DNA of 64,000 nt from contig NC_037670.1 in NCBI RefSeq assembly GCF_003255815.1, positions 58,600,724-58,664,723 of the forward strand, given 5' to 3'. Under the pieces are notes generated by a model. The model worked only from the letters and a program-made list of their open reading frames with translations. It was not told where the DNA came from and did no database searches. Origin of the DNA: Theropithecus gelada (lineage: Eukaryota > Chordata > Mammalia > Primates > Cercopithecidae). The translations under genes and the position numbers were made by a program. Positions 47,349-58,725 of the stretch are shown one piece after another; the stretch's first letter is position 1, and every line of letters begins with the position of its first letter.

Positions 47349-49178
47349 TGGCATCCATCTTTAACCTCCCTCTAGCACCACCCAGACTTTTTCTCTGTGT
47401 ACCTTAAGATGTAAATCTTGCCATTTGATTTTTCACCTGAGAGTTGTTTCCTTTAATATGCAGATTTAGTGCTATTTAGCTGACAACTTCCACAGTAATA
47501 AACCAGGTTATCAAGAGTTTGCAAGTCTAAGATAGGAAAAAGGAGGTCTTAAGAATCTGTAAAATGTACTTCTATTGGCATGCCTAATACGTCTATGTAT
47601 TTGTGTCTTATGTAGACCATGTTTTAGTATGGAAAATATATAAAAGAGTTCTAATTAATTGACTCAAACAAAAATAAAAGCCCTTAAATACTTTAACAGA
47701 AAAAGAAAAACTAGTCAAATCCTTTTTCAACTTTATGTGACTTAAGTAAAGTCTTTAATAAATAAGCTAGCTTTAAAATCATTGGTAAAGTAATAAGACA
47801 TGTCTTAAAATTACCAGCATACATTTTTGTTTGCGTTTATTGATCAGGCAATTTCATACTTATCCCTGCCAAATACTTTAAGGTGTCAAAATTGGGCACT
47901 ATAACTATAACTCAGCCCAAAACAGAATGATCTTTGCTTGTGTAATTTTTATTAAGTAAAATATTGATATTGGTTTAATGATGATAACTACATCTTTAAT
48001 TATTAGTAAAATACCCTAACTTCTAATCTTGTGGCTTTAGGAAGTCTAGTCCAAAGACATAAAGAAAGTTTTTCTGGGAAAAGACTGTTATCATTTTTGT
48101 TCCACAGCTAAACTATAAACTAAGCTAATGAACAAGAATAGCTTGGAGGTTAGAAACAAGATGGAGTCAGTTAGGTCGGATCATTTTCACTGTCTCAGTT
48201 TTAATATTACAATGGTGGTTTCATAACTTTAAATGATGACTATCACGGTTTTCGTAAATAATCTAGGTAAATGATTAAAATAAATAATTAGATAAATGTG
48301 ATGGGACACCCATAAACAAATTTGTCATAATTTAGAATCTAAAATATATTAAATTAAACAACAGATATTTCATTATTTGGGTATTTTCCGAGAAAAATAT
48401 ATTTTAGGAAAGTAGTCTTTCTAAAAATTGTGTCCTTTTGGAAGGGAACTAACTTTTGTCTAATTCAAAACTTATTTAAAAGCTATACATCAATGTAAAA
48501 GAAAGTTAAAAAATAAAGAGAGTTTCAAAGATTATTGGTAAAATAAAAATATCTTTAAAAATGTAAACATTTGGTCTAAATTATGCAGGTCAAATATTAG
48601 GTTTGTTGATGCTTTAGGCCATAAACTGCTTCTTTGACTTAAAAATTGTTCAATTTATTTTGGAGTGTTAAATTCTAGATAAGGCCTAGGGACATATGAA
48701 ATTAACCATGCCCCTAGCTATGCAAAAAGGTATTAAAGAAAAGAGATTTTATATAAGAAAGGATCTTGTATGGTGATTTCTTTTCCTAAAGTAAAATAAC
48801 TGGTTGTTTAAAAAGAGGCATGTTGTCAGAAGTCAGAAAGTCAAGGCATGTCATAGCTTGTCTGTGTAGTCATGAAAGAATTTATGAAAGGGGATTTATG
48901 CAAGAATTGTTTTACAATTTAAAGGTAATTAGATATCCTAAATGCTTTATAAAAATACCACTATGACTCTTAGCTATACAACTTGCCTGCTTTACTGCTA
49001 GGTAAGGCCTGGAACACATAGGGTTAAACACTAGAATAAGTCAGACCTTATCTGCACTTCTGTCTAGGTCCTGGGCCCCATACCTACTACATAATTAAAG
49101 CCCCAAACTTAACAAGGTTTTCACCAAAAGTAAAGGTTGCTGACAGTTAACAGTGTAACATATATTTAAGAATTACCG

Positions 49179-49488
49179 GGCTGGGTGCAGCGGCTCGTGC
49201 TTATAATCCCAGCACTTTGGGAGGCCGAGGTGGGCTGATTACCTGAGGTCTGGAGTTTGAGACTAGCCTGACCAACATGCTGAAACCCCGTCTCTACTAA
49301 AAATACAAGAAAATTTAGCCGGGCGTGGTGGTGGGCGCCTGTAGTCCCAACTACTCGGGAGGTTGAGGTAGGAGCATAACTTGAATCCAAGAGGCTGAGG
49401 TTGTAGTGAGCTGAGATCGCAACATTGCACTTCAGTCTGGGCAACAGAGTGAGACTCCATTTCAAAAAAAAAATAAAAATAAAAAAAC
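49179..49488 (+). mobile_element. Alu SINE (S type)
   Basis: Full Alu from GGCTGGGTGCAGCGGCTCGT to a mixed A/T tail (49462-49488). Moderately diverged. Opposite strand to the AluY 1.8 kb upstream in the same provirus. Confidence 0.96.
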
Positions 49489-51621
49489 TATTGAAGAAAC
49501 AGTTTACATGCAAGGTGTGTAAAGAAAGTAAAATATACTTTTGGTAAAAAGATTATAAGGAGGTATGAGAATGTGGATTTTTGCCTAGATAAAAGGTTAA
49601 AGGTTTATTTTAAGTTGGATAAAATAAAACTGAAGGTTTAAGCAAGTTGTGGAAGGTTGACTCTAAAGGAAGTTCTGTGTGTAAACATGTTGACTAAAGT
49701 TAAAGAGTTATTATCTATTTTTTTTTCCTGTAAATTGAGCATTAAAATAAAAACACACCAGGTTTCTCTTAGAGCACTAACATGCTCTTTAAAAAAATTG
49801 TAAAGGGTTATAAAAGGTCTATGAAAATCTTACTTATGGTCAAACATTAAAATTGGGTAAATATGTCTGTAAGGTTTTATTAAGAATTGAGTTTAACATT
49901 AATAGTACAGTAATGTAAAGATGAAATTTGGCTTATTTGGTATAAAAATTATACAGGAAGCATTGTCAAATATGAAATCATATTTGGCTTTCTTTGGACT
50001 ATATTTGTGTAAATATGTTACTGGTATGTGTCCCAAAATCATGTGAAATTCCTATAATTCTGATATATCTTAGTGTATGTTACCAGTAATAATATAATTG
50101 TTATGTTAAATTATTGTGTGCCACAGAGGTAATGGATATCCTTGTCAATTGTGTCTTTAAATATGGCTACCCTAAAACTTTTTGTCATTCATAAACAGTT
50201 GTCTTATTTTGGTCCTCTTTAGAAGGTGGTTTTCTAATCAGCTATAAAACTCTTACAGGTGCTCTTGAATGCAGATTTCTGATAATTTTGGATTTTGTGA
50301 CATCAGAATAGAGGAAAAATATTCAGGACTCTTGAAGAGCTAAAATGTTCATTAATATCAAGCAGGACAGGAATTAAATGCATGAACTGAACTAATAGGA
50401 GACTGAACTGATCATTTTGATTTTTTGCTTAAATGTTGCTCATCCTTTGTTTTGCTTTTCGGAGTCAAAGAAACTTTTCTTTTGAGCTAGTAACTGCTTT
50501 TAACAAGTATACACCTATGAACAAAATTTGAAGCATATTTGTTTCTCTCTAACTATCTTCTCTAGAATTTGGAAATTATTTGTGGGTATTCTTAATTTAT
50601 GGCAATACAGTTATTTGCATAAGTGCAATAAGGATCTGTTTTCTTTTGAAAGAGAGCACAATTGAGAAAACTGGTTATTTTGCCAAGGCTTTGACAGGAA
50701 TGGTATGGTCTCCTTTAAGGAATGAAACTAGACCTATGAAACCAAGAAAGTCCTTGAAAAGCTGGCCTTATATTTTGTGTACACAGTCCTGGTACAGGTT
50801 TTCTGATCTGTGATAAGTAAAGAATGTCACTTTCTGACAGGCCAGGAACCCCAAGTTATCTTGAAACCTCAAGAAGAGAGGAATTCACCCAACTCATAGG
50901 TATTTGAGGGTACAAATCCATGGCGGGGATCAGCATTAAAAAGATCTTATCTTAGATTCCTTCTGTGGATCAAAGCTCCATCAAAGTGAATTTAAAAGGC
51001 CTATGTGAAAAATAATTATTCTTGCTGCACTATATACAAATAATGAGGCCAAGTATAATAAAGCAAACTAGTCCTACCATGATTTGCCTTTTAATAAAAA
51101 TGGGAAACTGGAGAGGGGAAAACTATGTTTCAAAACTATAGTACACCTATTGTTAAATTCTAGTCTTGCCTGATGTTTTTCAGTTTTTATTATTTTCTAC
51201 AGTTTGGGTTAAATTCTAATTTTTCTGGTTATAAGTCTCCAAAATAATGTTTTCATTTCTTTTTCTTTTCCTTTTTCCACATTTATCCTAATTTGAAATT
51301 ACTGAAACCTAAGCTGTGCTGTCTTAAATCCCTGTGAACTGAAGACTAGACAACTTAAACTTCAGAAGAAAACAGCAGCAACCTATGTATATGTGTTGCT
51401 GTTGCATGCTATTATGTCTCAGCAGGTGCTGTCTCTAAGCCCCGGAAACAGAGAGTTATACTGGGAACAAATCGACCTCTCCCACTCCAGCGATGTGTTT
51501 GGTGCCTCATAATGATGACCCCCACTCTCAGCAGGAAGTAGCCAGAAAGATTATGATTCCCCATCTCTTTACAATTCTCATGACAAATAAATATACAAAC
51601 CTGAAAGAAATGCACAGATTG

Positions 51622-51632
51622 ACAGTGGGGAT
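51622..51632 (+). other. Degenerate polypurine tract
   Basis: ACAGTGGGGAT directly before the 3' LTR, in the position of the plus-strand primer. Confidence 0.55.
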
Positions 51633-52111
51633 TGTGGCAGGCCAGGTCTCACTAACGCAGGCCTCCATAACAACGGTTTCAGTGCTGACCAAGTGGTTAA
51701 GTTAAATATTAAAAGCCAGTGCCCTTATACAAAGCCTGTGTTGTAACAAAAGCCAACCAACGGTTTTGCCTAGGGCTTTCCTGGGCCTTAAGTCATGACA
51801 AAATAACAAAAGAATTCTTAACAGAACCCATTTAGGATTAAATAAGTTTTATTGTGGGTCTGAAGAAACTCCCCAGGACTCCACAAACAAGCTTACTGGG
51901 AGTCTGAAGGAACTCCCCAAACCTTCATGATTTAGCAGGAGACAAGATAAGGGTGATCTCCCCAGCACCTGGACACATTTAGATTAAGTAAATTTACTGA
52001 GGTTCCAGAGGATGCTCTTCAGGACTCAGACCTTAGTTATAGATTAAAAGAAGTTAATTACCTATGTCTTTAGAGAATGCACACTTACGTGTAGACATAT
52101 AGCTTAGAAGG

Positions 52112-52118
52112 TATATAA
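52112..52118 (+). promoter_or_regulatory. LTR TATA box candidate
   Basis: TATATAA about 75 bases before the LTR poly(A) signal, a usual U3/R spacing. The matching site in the 5' LTR is TATGTAA. Confidence 0.6.
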
Positions 52119-52192
52119 GCTCTGGAAAACTTTGTAATTTTGAGTTAGTCTGGTGATAATTTCCAGGCCTTCTCCCTGTAACCAGTTGCAGA

Positions 52193-52198
52193 AATAAA
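52193..52198 (+). promoter_or_regulatory. LTR poly(A) signal
   Basis: AATAAA in the R region of the 3' LTR; the 5' LTR has AATGAA at the same place. Confidence 0.7.
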
Positions 52199-52285
52199 GA
52201 CTCTTTTCCTCCCCGGCTCATCTACATCTCATTATTGGGCCATGAGAAATAGCAGCCCAGCCTCAGTTTGGTCTGGGAACAGTAT

Positions 52286-52989
52286 GACACTCATTTGACA
52301 TAGTTATGCTCTTTTACATGACATCATATGCTTATTTTTTGATTACTTCTTACAGGGAACCCTGTTTCTCCTTGCTTCTTTTAGTCATATTAACTAAGTC
52401 GTGGAAAGTAAGAATCAGTGTCTTACCCTGCTGTTAAATACTGAAGAAAAATCAGTTAAGTAGCAGGAATCGAAAACTAACATCTGAATATTTGAACCTA
52501 GACTATGATTCGATAGAATCACTTCATTAGAATAGGTGATTTATATAGGACTGTCCCTTACATCTTTTCACAGATCTACGCTTTAACTGAGAATTTCAGC
52601 TACATTGAAATCACATGTTATTCTCACTAGTGCCTTTTCAGGACAAGATTACAGAAAGAGGTATAAAGAATATAAAGAATACAATCAATGTCTAGTCATT
52701 AAAACTTCAATTTAGCATTAGGTAAGTCTCACAGATTGTAGTTGGGAATTGAAAAGCAAGTCCTATTTTACACATCCATTACTTTACCAACATTATAAGC
52801 CTTGAGCCTATTTTTCAAAGGACGTTCCATCTGCCCTACTTCTAACATTCTATAGCACATGCTCTCAGCCTCTTGTTTGCTAGGTGATTACTCTGTTATA
52901 TTGTACTTCTTGTTTGTTCTTTGCCATCAACTGTATATGCTTTTTATTTATGTTGAAACTTTATTAATGTTTCGCACACCATTTTAAAG
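52286..52989. other. Unassigned sequence
   Basis: About 700 bases with no recognised feature. Confidence 0.5.
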
Positions 52990-54846
52990 AAACTTGGCCA
53001 ACTGATCTTTGACAAAGGAGCAAAGACAATATAATAATAAAAAAAGATAGTCTTTTCAACAAATGATGCTGGACAGGCACAGTGGCTCATGCCAGAAATC
53101 CCAACACTTTGGGAGGCCGAGGTGTGTGGATCACTTGAGGTCAGGGGTTCGACACCAGCCTGACCAACATGGTGAAACCTCATCTCTACTAAAAATACAA
53201 GAATTAGTCAGACATGGAGGCGTGTGCCTATAATCCCAGATACCCAGGAGGCGAAGGCAGGAGAATTGCTTGAACTCAATGGGTGGAGGTTCAGTGAGCC
53301 AAGATCATGCCATTGCACTCCAGCTTGGGCAACAGAATGAGACTCCATCACAAAAAAAAAAAAAAAAAAAAAAAAAAAGAAGAAGAAAAGATGCTGAAAC
53401 AACTAGATGTCCATGCTTAAAAAAAAAAAAAAAAAAGATAAAAAACGCAAAACAATCTAGACATAGACCTTATACCTTCCCCCCGATTTATCTGGAAATA
53501 AATGATAAACCTAAAAGTAAAACAGAAAACGATAAATCACCTAGAAAATAACACAGAAGAAAATCTAGATGACCTTAGGTTTCATAGGATAACTTTTTAG
53601 ATACAACACCAGAGTCAAAATCCATGAAAGTAATAATTGATAAGCTGGATTTTATTAAAATTAACAACTTCTACTCTGTGAGAGATAGTGTCAAGAGAAT
53701 GAAAAGACATGGAACAATCTGGGAAAAAATATTTTCGAAAGGCGGCTCTAGTAAAGGACTATTGTCCAAAATGTACAAAGAACTCTTAAACCTCAACAAT
53801 AAGAAAATAAACAACATAGCTTTAAAAAATGGGCAAAATACTCAAACAAACACCTCATCACAGAAGACGTCCGGATGGCAAATGAGCATATGAAGAGATG
53901 CTCAAATTCATATGTCATCAGAGAAATTCAAATTAAAACAACAGTGGGATCCCACTACTCACCTATCAGAATGGCCTCCATCCAAAACACTGACAATACC
54001 AAATGCTGACAAGGATGTAGAACAACAGGAACACTCATTCAGGGCTGGTGGGGATGCAAATGGTACAGCCACTTTGGAAAACAGTTTGGCAGTTTCTTAC
54101 AAAACTAAACATACTCTTACCATGTGATCCTGCAATCGGGCTTCTTTGTGTTTGCCAAAATGAATTGAACATCTATGTCCACATAAAAACCTGCACACAG
54201 ATGTTTATAGCAATTTTATTCATAATTGTCAAAATTTGGAAGCAATAAAGAAGCAAACTTCAGTAAGTGAAAAGATAAATAAACTGTGTTACATCCAGAC
54301 AATTGAATATTATTCAGCACTAAAAAGTAATTAGCTACCAGGCCATGAAAAGACGTGGAGAAACCTTAAATGCCTATTGCTAAGTGTAAGAAGCCAATTT
54401 GTAAAGGCTACGTACCATATGATTCTAACTACATGGAATTGTGGAAAGGCAAAACGATGGAGATAGTAAAAAGATCAGTTGTTGCCAGAGGCTAGGGAAG
54501 ATAGAGGGATAAATAAGTAGGTGACATAGGATTTTAGGGTAGTAGAACTATTCTGCATGATACTCTTATGGTGGATTCATGTCATTATACATTTGTCCAA
54601 ACTTATAGAATGCACAATGCCATTATTGAACCCTATCATAAAGTATGTACTTTAGGTGATAATGATATATCAACATAAGGTTGTTGATTGTGACAAATGC
54701 ACCACACCCATCTAGGATGTGTTCCATGGGGAGTCTAGACTTGTGTTGAAGTAAGGGATATAGGGAAATTTTCTATACTTGTTCAATTGTGCTTTAAACC
54801 TAAAACTATTCTAAAAAAATAAAGTTTGTTTAAAAAAAGGTAACAG
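52990..54846 (+). mobile_element. Old L1 (L1M type), ORF2 end and 3' UTR
   Basis: Starts in ORF2 at 'ggccaactgatctttgacaa', interrupted by an Alu at 53071, and continues via 'agataaatcacctaga', 'aaagtaataattgataagct', 'gggatcccactactcaccta', 'gaacactcattcagggctgg' to the 3' UTR ('gttgccagaggctagggaag', 'taggtgataatgatatatc', 'aaacctaaaactattctaaa') and an A-rich end at 54820-54840. Frames are broken; islands such as 53624-53893 are ORF2-derived. Confidence 0.92.
53071..53385 (+). mobile_element. Alu SINE in L1, with target duplication
   Basis: Full-length diverged Alu with an A-tail (53351-53378) ending in AGAAGAAG. Flanking AAATGATGCT (53061-53070) and AAAAGATGCT (53386-53395) form a near-perfect 10-base duplication of host L1 sequence. 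Another A-run lies at 53418-53436 in the host L1. Confidence 0.95.
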
Positions 54847-55251
54847 GGCCGGGCGCGGTGGCTCAAGCCTGTAATCCCAGCACTTTGGGAGGCCGAGACG
54901 GGCGGATCACGAGGTCAGGAGATCGAGACCATCCTGGCTAACACAGTGAAACCCCGTCTCTACTAAAAATACAAAAAACTAGCCGGGCGAGGTGGCGGGC
55001 GCCTGTAGTCCGAGCTACTCCGGAGGCTGAGGCAGAATGGCGCAAACCCGGGAGGCGGAGCTTGCAGTGAGCTGAGATCCGGCCACTGCACTCCAGCCCG
55101 GGCTACAGAGCAAGACTCCGTCTCAAAAAAAAAAAAAAAAAAAAAAAAAAANNNNNNNNNNNNNNNNNNNNNNNNNNNNNNNNNNNNNNNNNNNNNNNNN
55201 NNNNNNNNNNNNNNNNNNNNNNNNNNCCAACCGCCGGGAATAAAAAAAAAG

Positions 55252-55280
<29 letters not shown>
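54847..55280 (+). mobile_element. Young AluY (Old World monkey AluYR-like), gap in its tail
   Basis: Starts GGCCGGGCGCGGTGGCTCAA and keeps many CpG sites, a sign of youth. CTCAAGCC and GATCCGGCC are the diagnostic changes. Flanked by AAAAAAAGGTAACAG at 54832-54846 and 55281-55295, identical. The A-tail is interrupted by the assembly gap. Confidence 0.96.
55152..55226. other. Assembly gap (75 N)
   Basis: 75 Ns inside the Alu A-tail. The 16 or so bases right of the gap (CCAACCGCCGGGAAT) match neither Alu nor the flanking L1. Confidence 0.99.
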
Positions 55281-55289
<9 letters not shown>

Positions 55290-55295
55290 TAACAG

Positions 55296-56033
55296 AATTT
55301 AAAATAACAAAGAAAGAAAAAATACAGTAAGTAAAAACCAGAGCAACTAATTTTTAACACCTCTGTTACTTTTTCCTTGTTTTCTCCAAAGTGAGAAATT
55401 GATGATTTTTTTGATATAACTTAGAACAGGACATTTCTATATCTCTTTATTTTTGTAGGTTGATGGAAGTTTTAGAATTAGCTATATGTAGGCATAGTCC
55501 AACATCCCAATTTACAGAAGAATAAACTGAGGGACCAAGTAACTAAAAATATCAATGATGACACTGATGTTCAGCAGAGTAAAAGACATTAGTGGAATAT
55601 TGGAACTAATGTGTGCATAAATCTGTAGGAAAGAGATAACATTGTGTCTATATGATGGTAATCATCTAGACAAAATACAAAATCATAGGCAATATTTCAA
55701 GATATCATCAAGAGAACATTTTTGAGGTAAATGGCAATGTGAGGACAGGTGTCTTATATTGAATCAACCCATTGCTTATAAAATAGGGCAAAGACAAATC
55801 TTTTTTTTTTTTTTATCTCTGGTAACTAGGGAGGCTCATCATCCACCACTCTGATGAATTTTTGAGCTGCTGCCATCACCAGAGAGAAGCATGACAGGCT
55901 GATTTGCAAACCACTCCTCCTGAGAACATGAGCATCTATGCTAGAGTGGAAGCAAACTCAGTAGTGTCCCTTAATGTACTAGGATTAAGTAAAATTTGGG
56001 GCACACAACCCACAGATCCCATTTCAGATTAAG
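55296..56033. other. Mostly unassigned; possible MIR piece
   Basis: About 740 bases. The 55500-55560 part ('cccaatttacagaagaataa', 'actgagggaccaagtaac') looks like inverted MIR core. A T-run lies at 55801-55814. Nothing else recognised. Confidence 0.45.
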
Positions 56034-56048
56034 AAAGCAATGCAACTC

Positions 56049-57136
56049 TTCTTTCAAATTATTTTAGGTTCATGGGGTATATAAGCAAATTTGTTATGTG
56101 GGTATATTGCATAGTGCTGGGGTTTACCTTCTACTGAACCCCCTATCCAAATAATGAACCTAGTATCCAATAGGTAGTTTTTCAGCCTTTCCCCTCCTTC
56201 TTCCTCCCTCCCACTTTTGTTATCTCCAGTGTCTATTATTTTCTTTTTTTTTTTTTGAGACAGAGTTTCACTCTTGTTGCCCAGGCTGGAGTGAAATGGC
56301 GCAATCTCGGCTCACTGCAGCCACCACCTCCCGGGTTCAAGCAATTCTCTTGCCTCAGCCTCCAAAGTAGCTGGGATTACAGGTGCCCGCCACCATGCCC
56401 GGCTAATTTTTTATATTTTTAGTAGAGATGGGATTTAGCCATATTGGTCAGGCTAGTCTTGAACTCCTGACCCCAGATGATCCACAGTCCTTGGCCTCCC
56501 AAAGTGCTGGAATTACAGGTATAAACCATCATGCCCAGCCTATTTCCATTTTTATGTTCATTTGTACCAATTATTTAGCTCCCACTTGTAAGTAAAAACA
56601 TGTGGCATTTTATTTTCTGTTTCTGCATTAATTCACCTATATAGCCTCCAGCTGCATCCATATTGCTGCAAAGGACATGATACCATCCTTTTGTACAGTT
56701 GCAGAGTATTCCAGTGTGTACATGCACGATTTTCTTTATCCAACCCCAAACTGATGGCACTTGGGTTGATTCCATGACTTGGTTATTGTCAATAGTGCTG
56801 AGATAAACTTACAAGTGCAGGTGTCTTTTTGATAGAACAATTTCTTTTCCTTTTGGAAGATATCTAGCAATAAGATTGCTGGGTCGAGTGGTAGTTCTGG
56901 TTTTAGTTCTTTGGGGAATCTCCATTCTGTTTTTCAGAGGGGTTGAACTGATTTACATTCACACCAACAGTGTATAAACATCCTCTTTTCTCTGCAACCT
57001 CACTAATACCTGTTATTTTTTGACTTTTTAGTAATAGCCATTCTGACTGGTATGAGATGATATCTCATTTAGTTTTAATTTGCATTTCTCTGATGATTAG
57101 TGATATTGAGCATTTTTTTCATATATTTGTTGGCCT
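56049..57136 (-). mobile_element. L1 3' end (L1PB/L1MA-like), 5' truncated, with target duplication
   Basis: Antisense L1 3' UTR ('attttaggttcatggggtat', 'tgggtatattgcatagtgct') then the ORF2 end ('gctgggtcgagtggtagttc', 'ctcattttagttttaattt'-like text), truncated near 57136. Flanks AAAGCAATGCAACTC (56034-56048) and AAAGCAACACAACTC (57137-57151) match at 13 of 15. Interrupted by an Alu. The host L1 lacks an intact A-tail. Confidence 0.92.
56244..56540 (-). mobile_element. Alu SINE in L1
   Basis: Inverted Alu, T-run 56244-56256, head ending CATGCCCAGCC at 56540. Diverged (S type). Confidence 0.96.
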
Positions 57137-57151
57137 AAAGCAACACAACTC

Positions 57152-58120
57152 CTATGACATTTGAACTTTGTTATGTTTAAAATAATGAATTAACTGGTGA
57201 TAAAAAACTGGACTTAATTCAAAGGAGATGCATATTTAAGATTGTCAAATTGCCCTCAAACTGGCTGGACTCATTTCTGTTTGTCAACAGTATATGAGAT
57301 GTTCTCATTTTCTATTTTATATAGCATTCACTTTTGTCTAATATATATAAATACAAAGATTATTCCTGTTCATTGTTTTCTTTCAGGCATGTTTTTGCAA
57401 TACAAAAAGTCCTCAAGTTATTTCTTTGGAATTTATATTATACCTAGAATATTTTCATTTTACTGCTATTTTACTATATTGTGTGTAGTGGTATTGTATT
57501 CCCATTTTTAATGTGTATGCATGTTATCTCTTTTTTTATTTTAATTACCTCAGAGATTAATATTTTAAATTTTGTGGCATATTTTATTATTTGTTTATCT
57601 TCTAAAACACAATATTTTTGTGTTATTAATTATTTCAGCTATTATTATTCAGATTTTTCCCTCATTCTATTGTACCATTTGTTAAATTATCACATTGTGT
57701 GCTTTTTACATTTATTAAATTGAAAAATTAAAATTATTAATTGTCCTCTTTGTTCCTGCCACTTTATAATTAAATACTATGATCAACATGATTTTGGATT
57801 TTTGAAATTTTGTTGGACTTACTTTATTGTTTTACAAATACTTGAAATGCACATCTATGTATATAATATCTCATGAGATCTCTATATCTTTATCAGATCA
57901 TGCTTGTTGATTTTAGCTTTCATATTTTTGTGCCCTTATTTATATTTGTGAGCTTAATTTTGTAGCTTCTGATGAAACTAGATATTTTATAATATCCAGT
58001 TTAAATCCAGGTATTTTATAATATTTAGTTTAGTTTTCACTGTAGTTTCAATTGGTTACTGGGTACACACAAAATCATTATTTTATATATTTTCAGCAGA
58101 TTGCTTTTTCAAAATTTTAA
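57152..58120. other. Unassigned AT-rich stretch
   Basis: About 970 bases. A patch at 57241-57300 faintly resembles L1 3' UTR antisense ('attgtcaaattgccctcaaa'), but I cannot join it to anything. Hydrophobic short frames reflect T-richness. Confidence 0.4.
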
Positions 58121-58335
58121 ATGACTTATCCAGTAAGATTTCTGACTTAAATTTTGTCTGATATTAATATTGCCACACAATTGTTGTTTTGTATTTGAAT
58201 GTAAATTTTCATCCACTTATTTTCAATATTTCTATGTGGCATTATTGTATGATGTTTTTATAAACAGTTTATGACTTGATTTTTAACCCAATCAATATCT
58301 CTGCCTCTTACTTTTGATGTATAAGTACATTTGGT
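58121..58335 (-). mobile_element. Old L1 ORF2 endonuclease region, antisense (part 1)
   Basis: 'ttttgtctgatattaatatt', 'ttcatccacttattttcaat' and 'aacccaatcaatatctctgc' follow the antisense L1 endonuclease order. It continues at 58726 after an inserted repeat. Confidence 0.78.
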
Positions 58336-58725
58336 AGGGTAAAAGCTAATATGCTATAACAAAGAGAATCAAAGCTCACTAGATTATACAAGATAGAAGA
58401 CTACTTCTTTCACATAACATTCTAGGGGCAGGTAGGCTTCACTCCACAAGCTCACCCAGGGATTCAGTAATATCATGGTTCTTCTACCCTCAGCACATAG
58501 CTTCACTGATTGCTCCAGTCATTACCATTTCCAGCCAGCAGACAGGAGTGAATCCTCCAGGACAAGGATTTTAAAAATACCCTGGAGGAACAAACAGCAT
58601 TTACATTTGTACACCGTTGGCCAGGGCCTGGTTACATGGCTACACATAGCTGCATGCTTTTAAATGGATGATGAAAACTCAGGAAGAAGTAAAAGGCTGT
58701 GGAAGACAACTACCTTTAGGCCAGA
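58336..58725. repeat. Interspersed repeat inserted in old L1, family unknown
   Basis: About 390 bases splitting the L1. 'gctataacaaagagaatcaa', 'ttctttcacataacattcta', 'cacccagggattca', 'ggccagggcctggttacatg' and 'gctacacatagctgcatg' recall a dispersed MER-type repeat that I cannot name. Confidence 0.55.

Larger units (their letters stand above)
46065..51620 (+). other. Provirus interior, non-coding
   Basis: About 5 kb of AT-rich sequence after removing two Alus. The longest frames are under 90 codons and show no retroviral motif. Overlapping frames on both strands at 45991-46260 span the LTR edge and are chance. A short T-rich stretch (46540-46860) contains several homopolymer runs. Confidence 0.75.
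45390..52281 (+). mobile_element. ERV1-like provirus, two LTRs, non-coding interior
   Basis: A complete proviral layout: 652-bp 5' LTR, interior 46042-51632, 649-bp 3' LTR. LTRs start TGTGGCAGG and end GGGAACA. The 4-bp sequence GTAT occurs directly outside both ends (45386-45389 and 52282-52285), fitting a class I (gammaretrovirus-like) integrase. The interior holds no gag, pro, pol or env frame that I recognise, even allowing for stops, and resembles the non-coding interiors of MER4/PRIMA-type elements. Two Alus sit inside. Comparing the LTRs by eye gives about 65-70 differences over ~640 aligned bases. Family name not assigned. Confidence 0.93.
51633..52281 (+). repeat. 3' LTR of the provirus
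   Basis: Same TGTGGCAGG to GGGAACA limits as the 5' LTR. It keeps an intact TATA-like TATATAA and AATAAA. A ~7-base deletion near 52030 and a ~5-base insertion near 51985 distinguish it from the 5' LTR. Confidence 0.96.

Noticed and set aside
55103..55360. 85-codon minus-strand frame
   Set aside because: It runs through the N gap and poly-A.
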